Source of the DNA: Phyllobacteriaceae bacterium
GTDB lineage: Bacteria > Pseudomonadota > Alphaproteobacteria > Rhizobiales > Rhizobiaceae
NCBI GenBank assembly: GCA_023954255.1
Contig: JAMLIH010000002.1
Span: forward strand, 1-64,000
Direction: 5' to 3'
Length of the DNA: 64,000 nt
In this document: positions 48,706 through 61,020 of the stretch, one piece after another
Numbering within the stretch: position 1 is the first letter of the stretch
Layout: each line of letters begins with the position of its first letter
Program-made: the position numbers and the translations under genes
Notes under the pieces: generated by a model
Told to the model about the DNA's origin: nothing
The model's database searches: none
The model's input: the letters and a program-made list of their open reading frames with translations, nothing else

Positions 48706-50091
48706 TCAATTGCCCTGATCGGCAGGTTTTCCCGCCGTTTCGGCAGATGATTTGGCATCGGGCCGCGGCAGCGGTATGGCGCTTGCCACGCCGCCCAGCA
48801 CAACCTTGCCGGTGGGCGAAAGCGTTTCCGGTTCCGCTTCTTCCCCGGAAGACTCGGCCACCACGGCAGCGGCCGGCAATTCCGGCTGCAACGGGCTTGC
48901 CGCAGGTATGGCCACCATGGTTCCGCCGGCAAGTTCGAACCGTTTCTGCAATGCGCCATCGCCTTCTTCTGCCAGCACGACCGGCGGCCTGTCGATCAGC
49001 AGGCCGAAGGGATCGGGACCGGTGGCATTGCCGGTTGCAAGCTGCAAGGGCTCCGTTTTATCGGTTTCCTCGCTGAAATAGAGTGCCTCGCGTTCTTCGT
49101 GCGTTGCCCGCCTGATCGGAAAATACTCAGCGGCCGCGTCTTCTGTCTCGAGCTTTTCCAGGCTTCCGTCACTACGCCCGCACACCGCAGCGCTGATATC
49201 GCGCGGGGCCACGGGAACGCCGGTTGCCGGCCATTCGTAGAGATTGGGCAGGTCACTGGCGCGTATCCGCCGCGAAGCCGCCGTCAGCAGCTCGGCTGCC
49301 CGCAAATTGCGTTCCTTCGCCGAGCGGTGGCCAAGCACCACCGCAACGAGTTCGCGGTTCTTGATATTGGCGCTGGCAACGATGCTGACGCCCCCGGCGC
49401 AAATGAAGCCGGTCTTCATGCCCGTCGTGCCGGCAAACCGCCGCAGCAGGCCGTTGTGATTCCTGAACAGCTTATTTTCGATTCTGATGGCATGGATGTT
49501 GAACAGGCCTGCCTGTTCGGGAAACTCCGTTTTCAGCCGGAGCGCCAGCAGTGCCAGATCGTGGGCACTCGAATACTGGTTGGCATCATGCAGTCCGTGG
49601 GCGTTGACCCAGTGGGAATCCACCATGCCGATTTCCCGCGCATAGGCGTTCATCAGCCTGGCAAAGGCCTTTTCACTGCCGCCCACGGACTCGCCAAGCG
49701 CCGTCGCCACGTCGTTTGCCGATTTGACCATAAGAATCTTGAGCGCCGTTTCCACCGTCAGCACGGTTTTCCAGGGAAAACCCATCTTCGACGGCGGCTC
49801 CTCGGTGGCCTTGGCCGAAATGCGCACCGGCGATTGAAGCGTGATCGCGCCACGGCGGATTTCGCGCAGCACCGTATAGGTCGTCATCAGCTTGGTGAGC
49901 GAGGCAGGATACCAGCGATCGGTCGCGTGCGAGGCGGTCAATACCTCGCCGGTTGCCGCATCGACGACGAGATGCGGCCCGGCGCTGGCCGCAAGAGCAG
50001 CCGAAAGCCACAGAAAGGCAGCAGCCAACGCCAGTTTGGCATGCCGGACGAACGCCGTAAGGGATGCAGCCATGGAGGCGGGCCGGGGCAT
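48706..50091 (-). CDS. D-alanyl-D-alanine carboxypeptidase (penicillin-binding protein, peptidase S11)
   Basis: Trims the terminal D-Ala from peptidoglycan stem peptides in the periplasm. From ATG 50091 it is 461 aa. A signal segment (LALAAAFLWLSAALAASA) is followed by the catalytic triad of motifs: SxxK in YPASLTKLM, SxN in MVKSANDVATALGESVGG, and KTG in GTTGMKTGFICAGGVSIVAS. The transpeptidase-like domain ends near residue 265. The C-terminal 190 residues are low-complexity (EEAEPETLSPTGKVV) and are not the standard PBP5 C-terminal domain. An upstream GTG-initiated form would add 16 residues. Confidence 0.9.
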   Translation of the reverse strand: MPRPASMAASLTAFVRHAKLALAAAFLWLSAALAASAGPHLVVDAATGEVLTASHATDRWYPASLTKLMTTYTVLREIRRGAITLQSPVRISAKATEEPPSKMGFPWKTVLTVETALKILMVKSANDVATALGESVGGSEKAFARLMNAYAREIGMVDSHWVNAHGLHDANQYSSAHDLALLALRLKTEFPEQAGLFNIHAIRIENKLFRNHNGLLRRFAGTTGMKTGFICAGGVSIVASANIKNRELVAVVLGHRSAKERNLRAAELLTAASRRIRASDLPNLYEWPATGVPVAPRDISAAVCGRSDGSLEKLETEDAAAEYFPIRRATHEEREALYFSEETDKTEPLQLATGNATGPDPFGLLIDRPPVVLAEEGDGALQKRFELAGGTMVAIPAASPLQPELPAAAVVAESSGEEAEPETLSPTGKVVLGGVASAIPLPRPDAKSSAETAGKPADQGN

Positions 50092-50204
50092 GGATTCCAC
50101 GCGTGATCTCGTCAATCTTGTTCCGCGCCCCTGACGCAAGCCTATCTGCAGCAGGATCGTGGTTCAAGTGTGGCGAAAGATATCTGACAGATGGCGGCTG
50201 CAGA

Positions 50205-51179
50205 TCAGCAGCCGAGCAGCACATTGCCGGCAGTAGCACCGGCCTCCACCAGTTGATGCGCCTGTGCGGTTTCTTCGAGCGGCAGGACCGCGCCGATTGC
50301 GATGTAGAGACCTGCGCCGAGCGCCTGTTCCAGCCGGCGCATCGCGGCTTCGCGTTCTGCTGCCGGCAATTCGTAGACAACGAAGAAACTGAAGCGGTGG
50401 CAGTTGAACAGTGCCTGGCGGAAGTCGAAGCAAACCTGCCCCATGTCGTTGGAGCCATAGCCGATCAGCACGCCATGGGGTTTCAGTACCCCCTGCCCGA
50501 GCAGGCTCGCCGTCGAAGAGAAATCCATGTCGATCAAGGCATCGACCGGCGCGCCGTCATTGGCTGCAAGAACGGTTTTCGCCAGATCATCGCCATAAGG
50601 ATCGATCACCGCATCACAGCCCGCTTTCTCCGCCAGTTCCCTGCGCCGGGAAGATGCCGTACCGAGAACTTTGAGACCTGCCTGCTTCGCCATCTGGCAG
50701 GCAAGATTGCCCACGGCATTGCCGGCACCGGTCACCAGCACGGTTTTTGCGCCGGGCTCCGCCGCCAGCAATTCGGCAGCATGTGCCGCCGTCATGCCGG
50801 GAATGCCGAGACAGGCCGCAGCCTGCAGTAAAACGCCTTCGGGCAGTTTCACCGCCTGTTGCGACGGCAACGCGATGTATTCCGCCGCCGTGCCGTCCGG
50901 CCGCTGCCAGGCCGCATTCCACGTCCAGACGCGCTCGCCGATGCACGAAGCATCAACGCCATCGCCCACGGCCTCAATCGTGCCGGAGCCATCGGAATGG
51001 GGAATCTGGTACGCGCCGTTGAACGGCCGCGCCGCGCGGGATTTGACGTCGGACGGATTGACGCCGGAAAAGGCCAGCCGCACCAGCACTTCGCCCGGAC
51101 CGGGTTCGGGCATCGGCTTCTCGCCGATTTCGATGACCTCGCCGGCCGGTCCGTTACGGGTGTAGAACGCGGCTTTCAT
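50205..51179 (-). CDS. NADPH:quinone reductase / zinc-free MDR oxidoreductase
   Basis: 324 aa medium-chain reductase: N-terminal GroES-like domain (EVLVRLAFSGVNPSDVKSRA, FNGAYQIPHSDGSGTIEAVG) and Rossmann domain with NADPH motif VLVTGAGNAVGNLACQMAKQ (GxGNxVG, variant of AxxGxxG). There are no structural-zinc cysteines, so it belongs to the quinone-reductase branch. Physiological substrate unknown. The start is ATG at 51179; it lies 9 bp after pyrG. Confidence 0.88.
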   Translation of the reverse strand: MKAAFYTRNGPAGEVIEIGEKPMPEPGPGEVLVRLAFSGVNPSDVKSRAARPFNGAYQIPHSDGSGTIEAVGDGVDASCIGERVWTWNAAWQRPDGTAAEYIALPSQQAVKLPEGVLLQAAACLGIPGMTAAHAAELLAAEPGAKTVLVTGAGNAVGNLACQMAKQAGLKVLGTASSRRRELAEKAGCDAVIDPYGDDLAKTVLAANDGAPVDALIDMDFSSTASLLGQGVLKPHGVLIGYGSNDMGQVCFDFRQALFNCHRFSFFVVYELPAAEREAAMRRLEQALGAGLYIAIGAVLPLEETAQAHQLVEAGATAGNVLLGC

Positions 51180-51188
51180 CGCCCGCTC

Positions 51189-52829
<1,641 letters not shown>

Positions 52830-52886
52830 TTAACCCGAGTCTGGGGATTCGCAAAGCGGAAATTCCGCAGCGCTTCCTTTTACACA

Positions 52887-52916
52887 GAAAAACGCCCGGC
52901 GATTGAGACCGGGCGT
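52887..52916 (-). terminator. Rho-independent terminator after secG
   Basis: Minus strand ACGCCCGG (52916-52909), 9-nt loop, CCGGGCGT (52899-52892), then TTTT (891-888 of this kilobase). It lies 26 bp past the secG stop and 70 bp before the pyrG ATG. Confidence 0.85.
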
Positions 52917-52941
52917 CGTCGAATTCTTCGTACCGCAAAGA

Positions 52942-53292
52942 CTACTGGCTGGAGGGAACCGCCGGTTCGCCGCTCTCCGGCTGTTTTTCCGATTCAGGTG
53001 TGATCGCATCGAGGATCGAGCCGCCATTCTGGGTTTCGACCGGAACCTGGTCGAGAATGTCGGCGGAGCCGCTGCTGACCTTGGCATAGATGCCGAGTGC
53101 AATGGAGGTGGCAAAGAACGCCGCCGCCAGGATCGATGTGGTGCGGGTCAGCGCGTTAGCGGCCCCGCGTGCCGACATGAAGCCGCCACCGCCGCCGATG
53201 CCCAGCGCGCCGCCTTCCGAGCGCTGCAACAACACGACGATCACAAGGGCGACCACCACCATCAGGTGGATGACGATCAGTACGGTTTCCAT
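52942..53292 (-). CDS. secG: Preprotein translocase subunit SecG
   Basis: Two-helix auxiliary subunit of the SecYEG channel. 116 aa: helix 1 METVLIVIHLMVVVALVIVV, conserved LLQRSEGGALGIGGGGGFMS loop, helix 2 TSILAAAFFATSIALGIYAK. An extended acidic C-terminal tail (ITPESEKQPESGEPAVPSSQ) is usual in this group. It lies between tpiA and pyrG. Confidence 0.95.
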   Translation of the reverse strand: METVLIVIHLMVVVALVIVVLLQRSEGGALGIGGGGGFMSARGAANALTRTTSILAAAFFATSIALGIYAKVSSGSADILDQVPVETQNGGSILDAITPESEKQPESGEPAVPSSQ

Positions 53293-53417
53293 AAGGTATC
53301 CTTGGGGATATTCCTGCAGGCCAAATGTGCAGAGCCTGCCATGGCGGCTATTGGAGTTTGCGCCTATCTAAAGACAGAAGCCGCAAGTTTCAAGTGCCGC
53401 CGCGTCGGGCTCCGCTG

Positions 53418-54182
53418 TCAGATTTCGAGATAGGCGGCGGCAATGCCAAGCAGGTCGGCAGCCTTCAGGCTGGCGCCACCGACCAGCGCGCCATCCACAT
53501 TGGCGACCGCCATCAGTTCCTTCGCATTGCCGGGCTTCACCGACCCGCCGTAAAGCAGCCGGATGGCGTTGCCGATCTCGCCGTAGCGACCGACCAGTTC
53601 GGCACGCATGAAGGCATGGGCCTCGGCCACATCGTCCGCCGTCGGCGTCAGCCCCGTGCCGATTGCCCAGACCGGCTCATAGGCAACCACCAGTTCGCCG
53701 CCTTGCCATTGGTCAGGCAGCGAAAGCGCAAGCTGCTCCTTGAGCACGTCGAGCGTCTTGCCACCCTTGCGCTCTTCCTCGGTCTCGCCGATGCACACGA
53801 TGGTCTGCAGCCCTTCGCCAAGCCCGGCAACCGCCTTTTCGCGCACGGCTTCGCTCGTCTCGCCGTGGTCGGCGCGCCGCTCGGAATGGCCGACAATGAC
53901 CGCACTGCCGCCGGCATCGGCAATCATGGCCACCGATATGTCGCCGGTATGGGCACCGGATGACCTGGCATGGCAATCCTGGGCGCCCGTCTGCAGCCGG
54001 CCGTTCCTGGCCACTTCGCTGGCCTGAAACAGCAGTGTTGCCGGAACACAGACCAGCATGTCGATCTTCTGCTGCAGTCCGGCATCGAAGCCGGTGTTCA
54101 TGGCGCCGATTTCGCCCAGGCTTGCGCTGGTGCCGTTCATCTTCCAGTTGCCGGCCACAAGCGGCTTGATGCCAGGTGTCAT
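53418..54182 (-). CDS. tpiA: Triosephosphate isomerase
   Basis: Interconverts dihydroxyacetone phosphate and glyceraldehyde-3-phosphate. 254 aa TIM barrel: [11 protein letters not shown] (Asn, Lys), catalytic His in [15 protein letters not shown], catalytic Glu in [16 protein letters not shown], and phosphate loop [19 protein letters not shown] at 54182 has GGAGGAGG upstream; longer in-frame translation runs through the divergent promoter region. Confidence 0.96.
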   Translation of the reverse strand: MTPGIKPLVAGNWKMNGTSASLGEIGAMNTGFDAGLQQKIDMLVCVPATLLFQASEVARNGRLQTGAQDCHARSSGAHTGDISVAMIADAGGSAVIVGHSERRADHGETSEAVREKAVAGLGEGLQTIVCIGETEEERKGGKTLDVLKEQLALSLPDQWQGGELVVAYEPVWAIGTGLTPTADDVAEAHAFMRAELVGRYGEIGNAIRLLYGGSVKPGNAKELMAVANVDGALVGGASLKAADLLGIAAAYLEI

Positions 54183-54480
54183 TGGAAACCCCTCCTCCGT
54201 GATTGCCGGGCCGGCCCCGCAAAACGGTCGGCCCGCAGAACAAACTGGCGTGCGATTACCACGCTCCACCGGAACAGATAAAGTCTCCTCCGGCAATCTG
54301 TGACATCGTGCCCGGTGACAATAACCGCCCCCACCGCTGCATCGCTAACGCCATGACGGTGTTCCCTTATCGAAAGAAGCCGGTTGAGCCACACCCCGCC
54401 AACCAGTATAGAAACCGGCAAACCGACAAATCAGCGGTGGAAGGTGCCATGCCCCCGCCGCGCAAAAAGCGGAAGATTTC
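54183..54480. other. 298-bp divergent gap between tpiA and the foldase gene
   Basis: No gene. It must contain the start signals of tpiA (minus) and the PpiD-like gene (plus). I see no clear -35/-10 pair with standard spacing and no notable hairpin. Confidence 0.45.
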
Positions 54481-56379
54481 ATGCTCAGCATGCTGCGCAA
54501 CGCAACCCGCGGATGGGTTGCCAAACTCCTTCTTATCCTTCTGGTCGCAAGTTTCGCGGTCTGGGGTGTCTCGGGATCGCTCCTTTCGGGCAGCGCCTCC
54601 TCCGTGATCAGCGTCGGCAGCACCCGAGTCACGCCGATCGAACTGCGCCTTGCCTATGACCGGCAGCTCAACCAGTTGCAGCGCCAGCTGGGTTCCCGCC
54701 TGACCCGTGAACAGGCAGACGCCTTCGGCCTGACCGGCAGCGTGATCTCGCAGCTTGTCAGCGGCGCCGTGCTCGACGAGGCGGGCCGCAAGATGAAGCT
54801 GGGCATTTCTTCCGACCGGCTTGCCGGCCTTATCGGCGAGGACGATTCATTTCGCGACGCAACCGGCCGCTTCTCCCGCGAGCAGTTGCGCCGGGTACTT
54901 TCCTCGATCGGCATGAGCGAGGAGGAATATGTCGAAACCCGCAAGGCCGTGGCACTGCGCAACCAGATCATCGAGGCAGCCTCCGGTGAAACACCCCTGC
55001 CCGATGCCTACTTCGACATCGTATCCGCCTATCAGGGCGAGGAGCGCAAATTCGAATATGTGGTCATCGACGATTCCGACATCGGCGGGATTGCCGATCC
55101 GGGCGATGAGCAGTTGAAGGAATATTACGACGCCAATCTCGGCGAATACCGGGCGCCGGAATACCGCAAGCTGCTGATCGTCAAGCTGGAAGCAGCCGAC
55201 ATTGCCGACGAGGCCTCCGTCAGCGACGAAGAGATTGCTGCCGAATACGAGGCGCGCAAGGCCACCTACACCGAACCCGAAAAGCGCACGATCCAGCAAC
55301 TGGTCTTTGCCGATGCCGCGACGGCGCAGGCTGCGGCTGAAAAGCTGGCTGCCGGAACCAGTTTCGAAGGCCTGCTCGCCGAACAGGGCAAGACCGCAGC
55401 CGATGTCAGCCTTGGAACACTCGCCAAGGCCGAAATACCCGATACAACCATTGCAGAAGCCGCCTTTGCGGCAAGCCTCAATACGCCGACACAGCCCGTC
55501 GACGGCCTGTTCGGCAAGGCGATCCTCAACGTTACCGAAATCGTTCCCGGCAGCACAAAGCCGCTCAGCGAGGTGGAAGCCGAAATCCGCAAGGCTCTGG
55601 CAGTCCAGAAGGCCGCAGACGAGATTTTCGATACCCATGACCGGCTGGAAGACGAGCGCGCGGCCGGCGAAACCCTGCAGAAGGCAGCCGAAAACACAGG
55701 CCTGACGCCGCGCATCATCGAGGCGGTCGACCGCACCGCCCGCGACAGGCAGGGCAATATCATTTCCGACATTCCCCAGTCGCGCGAAGTGCTTTCGGAA
55801 GCTTTCGAGATCGATCCCGGCTTCGAGATCAACGCCATTTCCATCGGCACCGAGGGCTTCGTCTGGGTCGACGTGCTGGAAATCGAGCCGGAGCGCCAGA
55901 AGCCGCTTGAGGAAGTGCGTGAGCAGGTCCAGGAAGACTGGATTGCCGCCGAAAAGGCAAAAGCCGTGGCTACCCTTGCCGAAACCTTCCGCGAGCGGCT
56001 TGCTTCAGGCGGCGATTTCGACGCGCTGATCGGCGAACTCATCCCGGCGGCGGAAGGCGAACTGAAAAAGGTCGTCCAGCAGACCCAGGGGCTGCTGCGC
56101 TCGGCAACGGCCATCGGCCTGCCCCAACCGGTCATCGCGGCCGGCTTCTCCGAACCCCAGGGCAGCGTGATCGCGCTTCAGCGCAATTCGCCGACGGACT
56201 GGGTGGTGGTGAAGGTTGCCGCCGTCAGTGCCGGCGCCACGGATGTTGGCGACGAGGTGCGCGAGGCGGCAGGCCGACAGGCGGGCGAGGATATCATCAC
56301 CCAGTTGATTTCGCGCCTGCAACAGGATGAAACTGTCGAAATCAACCAGACGGTCATCCGCCAGGTGCTGGCACAATAG
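54481..56379 (+). CDS. Peptidylprolyl isomerase, PpiD/SurA family
   Basis: 632-aa periplasmic foldase anchored by one N-terminal helix ([20 protein letters not shown]). A SurA-type chaperone segment follows ([20 protein letters not shown] to about 170). The rotamase domain is about 255-360 ([40 protein letters not shown]). A second large helical part follows, as in PpiD. It helps fold outer-membrane and exported proteins. It is the first gene of the plus-strand block; trpD follows after 106 bp. Confidence 0.92.
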   Translation: MLSMLRNATRGWVAKLLLILLVASFAVWGVSGSLLSGSASSVISVGSTRVTPIELRLAYDRQLNQLQRQLGSRLTREQADAFGLTGSVISQLVSGAVLDEAGRKMKLGISSDRLAGLIGEDDSFRDATGRFSREQLRRVLSSIGMSEEEYVETRKAVALRNQIIEAASGETPLPDAYFDIVSAYQGEERKFEYVVIDDSDIGGIADPGDEQLKEYYDANLGEYRAPEYRKLLIVKLEAADIADEASVSDEEIAAEYEARKATYTEPEKRTIQQLVFADAATAQAAAEKLAAGTSFEGLLAEQGKTAADVSLGTLAKAEIPDTTIAEAAFAASLNTPTQPVDGLFGKAILNVTEIVPGSTKPLSEVEAEIRKALAVQKAADEIFDTHDRLEDERAAGETLQKAAENTGLTPRIIEAVDRTARDRQGNIISDIPQSREVLSEAFEIDPGFEINAISIGTEGFVWVDVLEIEPERQKPLEEVREQVQEDWIAAEKAKAVATLAETFRERLASGGDFDALIGELIPAAEGELKKVVQQTQGLLRSATAIGLPQPVIAAGFSEPQGSVIALQRNSPTDWVVVKVAAVSAGATDVGDEVREAAGRQAGEDIITQLISRLQQDETVEINQTVIRQVLAQ

Positions 56380-56418
56380 GCCGCCAGCGGGACGGCCAAG
56401 AAAATCGGCCATCAACAC

Positions 56419-56474
56419 GGGCCGCAAGGAACGGGCCACAAGGAACGGGCCACAAGGAACGGGCCACAGGGAAC
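56419..56474 (+). repeat. Four tandem copies of a 14-bp unit upstream of trpD
   Basis: The unit GGGCCACAAGGAAC is repeated at 56419-56432, 56433-56446, 56447-56460 and 56461-56474, with one substitution in the first and one in the last copy. A partial fifth copy (GGG) follows. Each unit holds AAGGA, a Shine-Dalgarno-like core. It lies 11 bp before the trpD start. Confidence 0.85.
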
Positions 56475-56485
56475 GGGATTGGCAA

Positions 56486-57505
56486 TTGAGTGATTTGAAA
56501 AAATACATCGCCAAGGTCGCCGACGGCAATGCGCTGACCCGCGAGGAAACCCAGCAGGCATTTTCGATCCTGATGTCGGGCGAAGCGACACCCGCCCAGA
56601 TCGGCGGCTTCCTCATGGCACTCAGGGTTCGCGGCGAAAGCGAGGCGGAGTTTGCCGGTGCCATCGAGGCGATGCGCGCCAAAATGCTGTCGGTCGATGC
56701 GCCCGTCGATGCCATCGATATCGTCGGTACCGGCGGCGATGCCAAGGGATCGCTCAACATCTCGACCGCCACGGCGCTGGTCGTTGCCGGCTGCGGTGTC
56801 AAGGTCGCCAAGCATGGCAACCGCGCGCTCTCCTCCAAATCGGGCGCTGCCGACGCGCTGGCTGCCCTCGGCGTCAATCTGGAACTTTCGCCGGGCCAGA
56901 TCTCCGACTGCATCGAGGATGCCAATATCGGCTTCATGTTCGCACCGGCCCACCATTCGGCAATGCGTTTCGTCGGCCCTGCCCGCGCCGAGCTCGGCAC
57001 CCGCACGATCTTCAACCTGCTGGGGCCGATGTGCAATCCGGCCCGCGTCAAGCGGCAACTGCTTGGCGTCTTCTCGCCGAAATGGCTGATCACCGTCGCC
57101 AAGGTGCTCGGCGAACTGGGATCGGAAAAGGTCTGGGTCGTCTATGGCGACGGCTATGACGAGATCACCATTACCGGCAAGACGCAGATGGCGGTGCTGG
57201 AAAACGGCTCCGTGCTGCCGAGGGACGTCACGCCGGAGGATTTCGGCTTCAAGGTTCAACCGGCCGAGGCGATTGCCGGCGGCGATGCAGAATACAACGC
57301 CAAAAAGCTTCAGGCGCTGCTCGATGGCGAGCCCTCCGCCTATCGCGACATGGTGCTGATGAATGCGGCGGCTGCCCTTGTGGTCGCCGACAAGGCGTCT
57401 GATGTCCGCGAGGGTGTTGAAATCGCCGCCGCTGCCATCGACGAGGGCAAGGCCAATGCGGCGCTGACAAGGCTTGTTGCCGTCTCCAACCAGGGCAAGG
57501 CGTGA
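56486..57505 (+). CDS. trpD: Anthranilate phosphoribosyltransferase
   Basis: Second step of tryptophan synthesis: joins anthranilate to PRPP. 339 aa with the PRPP-binding [40 protein letters not shown], and [20 protein letters not shown]. The start is probably TTG at 56486 (family begins S-D-L-K-K-Y); no ATG is near in frame apart from far-upstream codons overlapping the foldase gene. A TTG start next to tandem SD-like repeats is unusual. The stop overlaps trpC (TGATG). Confidence 0.94.
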   Translation: MSDLKKYIAKVADGNALTREETQQAFSILMSGEATPAQIGGFLMALRVRGESEAEFAGAIEAMRAKMLSVDAPVDAIDIVGTGGDAKGSLNISTATALVVAGCGVKVAKHGNRALSSKSGAADALAALGVNLELSPGQISDCIEDANIGFMFAPAHHSAMRFVGPARAELGTRTIFNLLGPMCNPARVKRQLLGVFSPKWLITVAKVLGELGSEKVWVVYGDGYDEITITGKTQMAVLENGSVLPRDVTPEDFGFKVQPAEAIAGGDAEYNAKKLQALLDGEPSAYRDMVLMNAAAALVVADKASDVREGVEIAAAAIDEGKANAALTRLVAVSNQGKA

Positions 57506-58326
57506 TGGCCGACATTCTGGACAGGATCAAGGCCTACAAGCTTGAGGAAGTCGCCGCTGCCAAGCAAAGCGTCGGCCTCGACGCCCTGAAGGAGCAGATT
57601 GCCGCCGGTGAACCGCCACGCGGCTTTGTAAAGGCCCTGCAGGCAAGGCTCGACCGCGGCCAGTATGCACTGATCGCCGAGATCAAGAAGGCAAGCCCGT
57701 CCAAGGGGCTGATCCGCGCCGATTTCGACCCGCCTGCCCTGGCAAAAGCCTATCAGGCCGGCGGTGCCGCCTGCCTTTCCGTGCTTACCGATACGCCATC
57801 GTTTCAGGGCAGGCCCGAATTCCTCACCGCAGCACGCAGCGCCGTTTCACTGCCTGCCCTGCGCAAGGATTTTCTCTACGATCCCTATCAGGTTCATGAA
57901 GCCCGCGCCTGGGGCGCCGACTGCATCCTGATCATCATGGCAAGCGTTGCAGACGACCTCGCACGGGAACTGGAGGAAACCGCCTTCGCCCTCGGCATGG
58001 ATGTGCTGGTCGAGGTGCATGACGAGGCCGAGCTTGAACGGGCACTGGCCAACCTCGAATCGCCCCTGCTCGGCATCAACAACCGCAATCTCAAGACCTT
58101 CGAGACGTCGCTGGAGACCAGTCAGCGGCTGGCCAGACTGGTGCCGGCTGAGAAGCTGCTGGTCGGCGAAAGTGGTCTTTTCACGCCTGACGATCTGGCG
58201 CTGATGGCCGAAAGCGGCATCAACACCTTCCTGATCGGCGAAAGCCTGATGCGCCAGAACGATGTGGCAGCGGCGACCCGCAAACTGCTCACCGTGCCGG
58301 TGACAGCTTCCGGCGGCGCCTGGTAG
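57505..58326 (+). CDS. trpC: Indole-3-glycerol phosphate synthase
   Basis: Fourth step of tryptophan synthesis. 273-aa TIM barrel: [75 protein letters not shown] and [15 protein letters not shown] at 57505 overlaps the trpD stop; monofunctional (no TrpF fusion). Confidence 0.96.
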   Translation: MADILDRIKAYKLEEVAAAKQSVGLDALKEQIAAGEPPRGFVKALQARLDRGQYALIAEIKKASPSKGLIRADFDPPALAKAYQAGGAACLSVLTDTPSFQGRPEFLTAARSAVSLPALRKDFLYDPYQVHEARAWGADCILIIMASVADDLARELEETAFALGMDVLVEVHDEAELERALANLESPLLGINNRNLKTFETSLETSQRLARLVPAEKLLVGESGLFTPDDLALMAESGINTFLIGESLMRQNDVAAATRKLLTVPVTASGGAW

Positions 58327-58330
58327 CTCC

Positions 58331-58807
58331 ATGGCCGACAAGCTTTCCCATATCGACGAGACCGGCGCGGCCCGCATGGTCGATGTCGGCAGCAAGGACG
58401 ACACCGAGCGCTTTGCATCCGCCTCCGGCACCATTGCCATGAAGCCGGAAACCCTCGCCATGGTAATGAGCGGTCAGGCAAAGAAGGGCGATGTGCTGGC
58501 GACCGCCCGCATCGCCGGCATCATGGCGGCCAAAAAGACCAGCGATCTCATCCCCCTTTGCCACCCCCTGGCGCTGACCCAGGTGACGGTCGACATAGCC
58601 GAAGACAAGGCGCTGCCGGGTCTGGCGGTCACCGCCACGGCAAGGCTCAAGGGCAAGACCGGCGTCGAGATGGAGGCACTGACGGCCTGCTCGGTGGCGC
58701 TGCTGACGATCTACGACATGGCCAAGGCTGTCGACCGCGGCATGGTGATCGGCGCCATCCGCGTTACCGAGAAATCCGGTGGCAAATCCGGCCACTGGAA
58801 GGCCTGA
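58331..58807 (+). CDS. moaC: Cyclic pyranopterin monophosphate synthase MoaC
   Basis: First stage of molybdenum cofactor synthesis, acting after MoaA. 158 aa: [20 protein letters not shown], the active-site [17 protein letters not shown] (His), [20 protein letters not shown] and [20 protein letters not shown]. It lies 4 bp after trpC, a typical trpD-trpC-moaC-moeA run in this order. Confidence 0.96.
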   Translation: MADKLSHIDETGAARMVDVGSKDDTERFASASGTIAMKPETLAMVMSGQAKKGDVLATARIAGIMAAKKTSDLIPLCHPLALTQVTVDIAEDKALPGLAVTATARLKGKTGVEMEALTACSVALLTIYDMAKAVDRGMVIGAIRVTEKSGGKSGHWKA

Positions 58808-58819
58808 ACTGGCGGGTCG

Positions 58820-60079
58820 ATGGCGTTGGCGGCAAAAAGCAACATTCTTCATGAAGGTCTCGTTCCGGCGCGCAAGGCGCTGGAACTGGTGCTGGAGAGT
58901 GCAGCCCCCGCTGAAGCCGAACTCGTACCACTGGCACAGGCAGGCGGCAGGGTACTGGCGCAGGACCTTTCAGCAAAACGCACCCAGCCACCCTTTCCTG
59001 CTTCCGCCATGGATGGCTACGCCGTCCGCCATACGGACTTGCACGACGGCGAAACCGCGCTTGCGGTAATCGGCGAAGCGGCAGCAGGCCACCCCTTTGC
59101 GGGCGAGGTGGTGCCCGGAGCCGCCGTGCGCATCTTCACCGGCGCGCCGGTGCCGCAAGGCGCCGATACCATCATCATCCAGGAAAACACCATCCGCGAC
59201 GGCGATACCGTGCGAATCCTAAAACCTGCCGAAAAAGGAAGGTTCGTGCGCCCGGCAGGTCTCGATTTCACCGAAGGCGAGACACTGCTGAAGGCTGCAA
59301 GTGTCATCAACGCCCAGAGCCTGTCGCTGGCAGCTTCCATGAACCATGCGGAAATCCCGATCTGGAAGAAGCCGGTCATCGGCGTTCTTGCCACCGGTGA
59401 CGAACTCGTCCTGCCCGGCAATGAACTGGCCGAAGGACAAATCCTCGCCTCCAATACCTTCGGCGTGGCAGCGATTGCCCGCGATGCCGGCGGCGAAGTC
59501 CTCGACCTCGGCATTGCCCGCGACACGCTGGACGATCTCATTGCCAGGATCGGCAGCGCGCTCGGCAAAGGCGCTGACCTGATCGTCACCACCGGCGGGG
59601 CCTCGGTCGGTGATCATGATCTCGTCAAGCCCGCCATGGAGCATTTCGGCTTCACCTTCTCTTTCGTCAAGATCGCCATGCGGCCGGGCAAGCCGGTGAT
59701 GTTCGGCAAGGCAATCATCAGTGGAAAGCAGCGCCGTTTTCTCGGCCTTGCCGGAAATCCGGTCTCGAGCCTGGTTTCAAGCCACATCTTCATGCGCCCG
59801 CTGATCCGCCTGCTCGGCGGCTATGATGCTAAAACGGTGGAGCCCGTCGCGGGCGAACTGGAAATCGCGCTGTCTGAAAACGATGAGCGCGAGGACTACC
59901 TGCGCGCCACCGCCCGCCGTGATGGCGATGGCAGACTGCTGGTAACCCCTTTTATGAAACAGGATTCCTCCATGCTGGCGACGCTGTCGAAAGCCGATTG
60001 CCTTGTCATCCGCCCCGTTCGAGCACCGGCGGCACTGGCAGGAGAAAGCGTTCCCGTCATCCTGCTGCGCGATGTCTGA
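58820..60079 (+). CDS. moeA: Molybdopterin molybdenumtransferase MoeA
   Basis: Inserts molybdate into adenylated molybdopterin. 419 aa: PFPASAMDGYAVRHTDLHDG, VRIFTGAPVPQGADTIIIQE, the MoaB/MogA-like domain with IVTTGGASVGDHDLVKPAME, and FLGLAGNPVSSLVSSHIFMR. It is 12 bp after moaC. Full length and intact. Confidence 0.96.
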   Translation: MALAAKSNILHEGLVPARKALELVLESAAPAEAELVPLAQAGGRVLAQDLSAKRTQPPFPASAMDGYAVRHTDLHDGETALAVIGEAAAGHPFAGEVVPGAAVRIFTGAPVPQGADTIIIQENTIRDGDTVRILKPAEKGRFVRPAGLDFTEGETLLKAASVINAQSLSLAASMNHAEIPIWKKPVIGVLATGDELVLPGNELAEGQILASNTFGVAAIARDAGGEVLDLGIARDTLDDLIARIGSALGKGADLIVTTGGASVGDHDLVKPAMEHFGFTFSFVKIAMRPGKPVMFGKAIISGKQRRFLGLAGNPVSSLVSSHIFMRPLIRLLGGYDAKTVEPVAGELEIALSENDEREDYLRATARRDGDGRLLVTPFMKQDSSMLATLSKADCLVIRPVRAPAALAGESVPVILLRDV

Positions 60080-61010
60080 ACAGGCTGCTTTCATGCCCCC
60101 CTGTCCCGCTGATTTCGTCTTTCTCGGCGGCGCCCATCTCGACCATGAACTGCGTCTTGCCCGGCCTGCCGTGATGGGGAGCTCCAATCCGGTCACCGCC
60201 CGTGCAATACCCGGCGGCACGGCCCTCAACTCGGCCGGCGTTGCCGCATCCCTCGGCATGAACTGCCTGCTGGTCAGTCCGATTGGAGAAGATGCTGCAG
60301 GCGAAGTGCTGCAGGGTATCTGCCGGGAACGCGGCATCGGGGACGGGCTTGTCGTCACGCCCGGTGCAAACACCGGCTCCTACACCGTGCTGATCGAGCC
60401 CGATGGCGAGGTACTGATCGGCGCAGCCGACATGGCCATCTACGAGGGTATCGACGCTGCCTGGCTCGAGCAGCATCTGCCGCTCCATCAGGCGGGCGCC
60501 AAGGGCCTGCTTGCAACCGCCAATCTCCCCGCCGGGGCGCTTTCCTTCCTGGCCTCGCACAAGGAACCCGGCCCGGTTTTTTTGGCGGCCGCCGCCGTTT
60601 CGCCCGCCAAGGCGCCGCGCCTGCTGCCCCTGCTTGACGGTCTCGACCTGCTGTTTGCCAACCTCGCAGAAGCCCGCGCACTTGCCAGCGGAGAAAATGC
60701 GGATGCTCCCACACTCGCCCGGTTGCTTGCCGCAAGAGGCGTACGCGCGGGCATCATCACCGCCGGCAGCAATCCTGTAACCTTCTGGAACGGTACGCAG
60801 TCGGGCATGATCGCACCCAGGCCGGTAGCGAATCTGGTCGACACCAACGGTTCCGGCGATGCGCTGGCCGGCGCGGTGCTGGCCATGCTGGCAAAGGGTC
60901 GTTCCCTCGAAAGCGCCATCGGGACCGGCCTTGAGGCCGCTGCCGTCTGTCTGGCACAGAACGGCCCCTATCCCTCGCCGCAGAGCCTTCAGGCGCTGGA
61001 AAACCGATAG
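60072..61010 (+). CDS. psuK: PfkB family kinase, probable pseudouridine kinase
   Basis: 312 aa ribokinase-fold sugar kinase. N-terminal FVFLGGAHLDHELRLARPAV, substrate region IPGGTALNSAGVAASLGMNC, and C-terminal catalytic VDTNGSGDALAGAVLAMLAK (the PfkB signature usually reads DTxGAGD; here Ser replaces the first Ala). Pseudouridine kinase is inferred from the next gene, a pseudouridine-5'-phosphate glycosidase, 10 bp downstream. The start is ATG at 60072, overlapping moeA by 8 bp; ATG at 60093 with AACAGG upstream is a fair alternative. Confidence 0.85.
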   Translation: MSEQAAFMPPCPADFVFLGGAHLDHELRLARPAVMGSSNPVTARAIPGGTALNSAGVAASLGMNCLLVSPIGEDAAGEVLQGICRERGIGDGLVVTPGANTGSYTVLIEPDGEVLIGAADMAIYEGIDAAWLEQHLPLHQAGAKGLLATANLPAGALSFLASHKEPGPVFLAAAAVSPAKAPRLLPLLDGLDLLFANLAEARALASGENADAPTLARLLAARGVRAGIITAGSNPVTFWNGTQSGMIAPRPVANLVDTNGSGDALAGAVLAMLAKGRSLESAIGTGLEAAAVCLAQNGPYPSPQSLQALENR

Positions 61011-61020
61011 AAAGCACACC

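Noticed and set aside
56419..56474. A CRISPR-like array
   Set aside because: The 14-bp units are directly adjacent without spacers; it is a simple tandem repeat. No CRISPR array or cas gene is present in the window.
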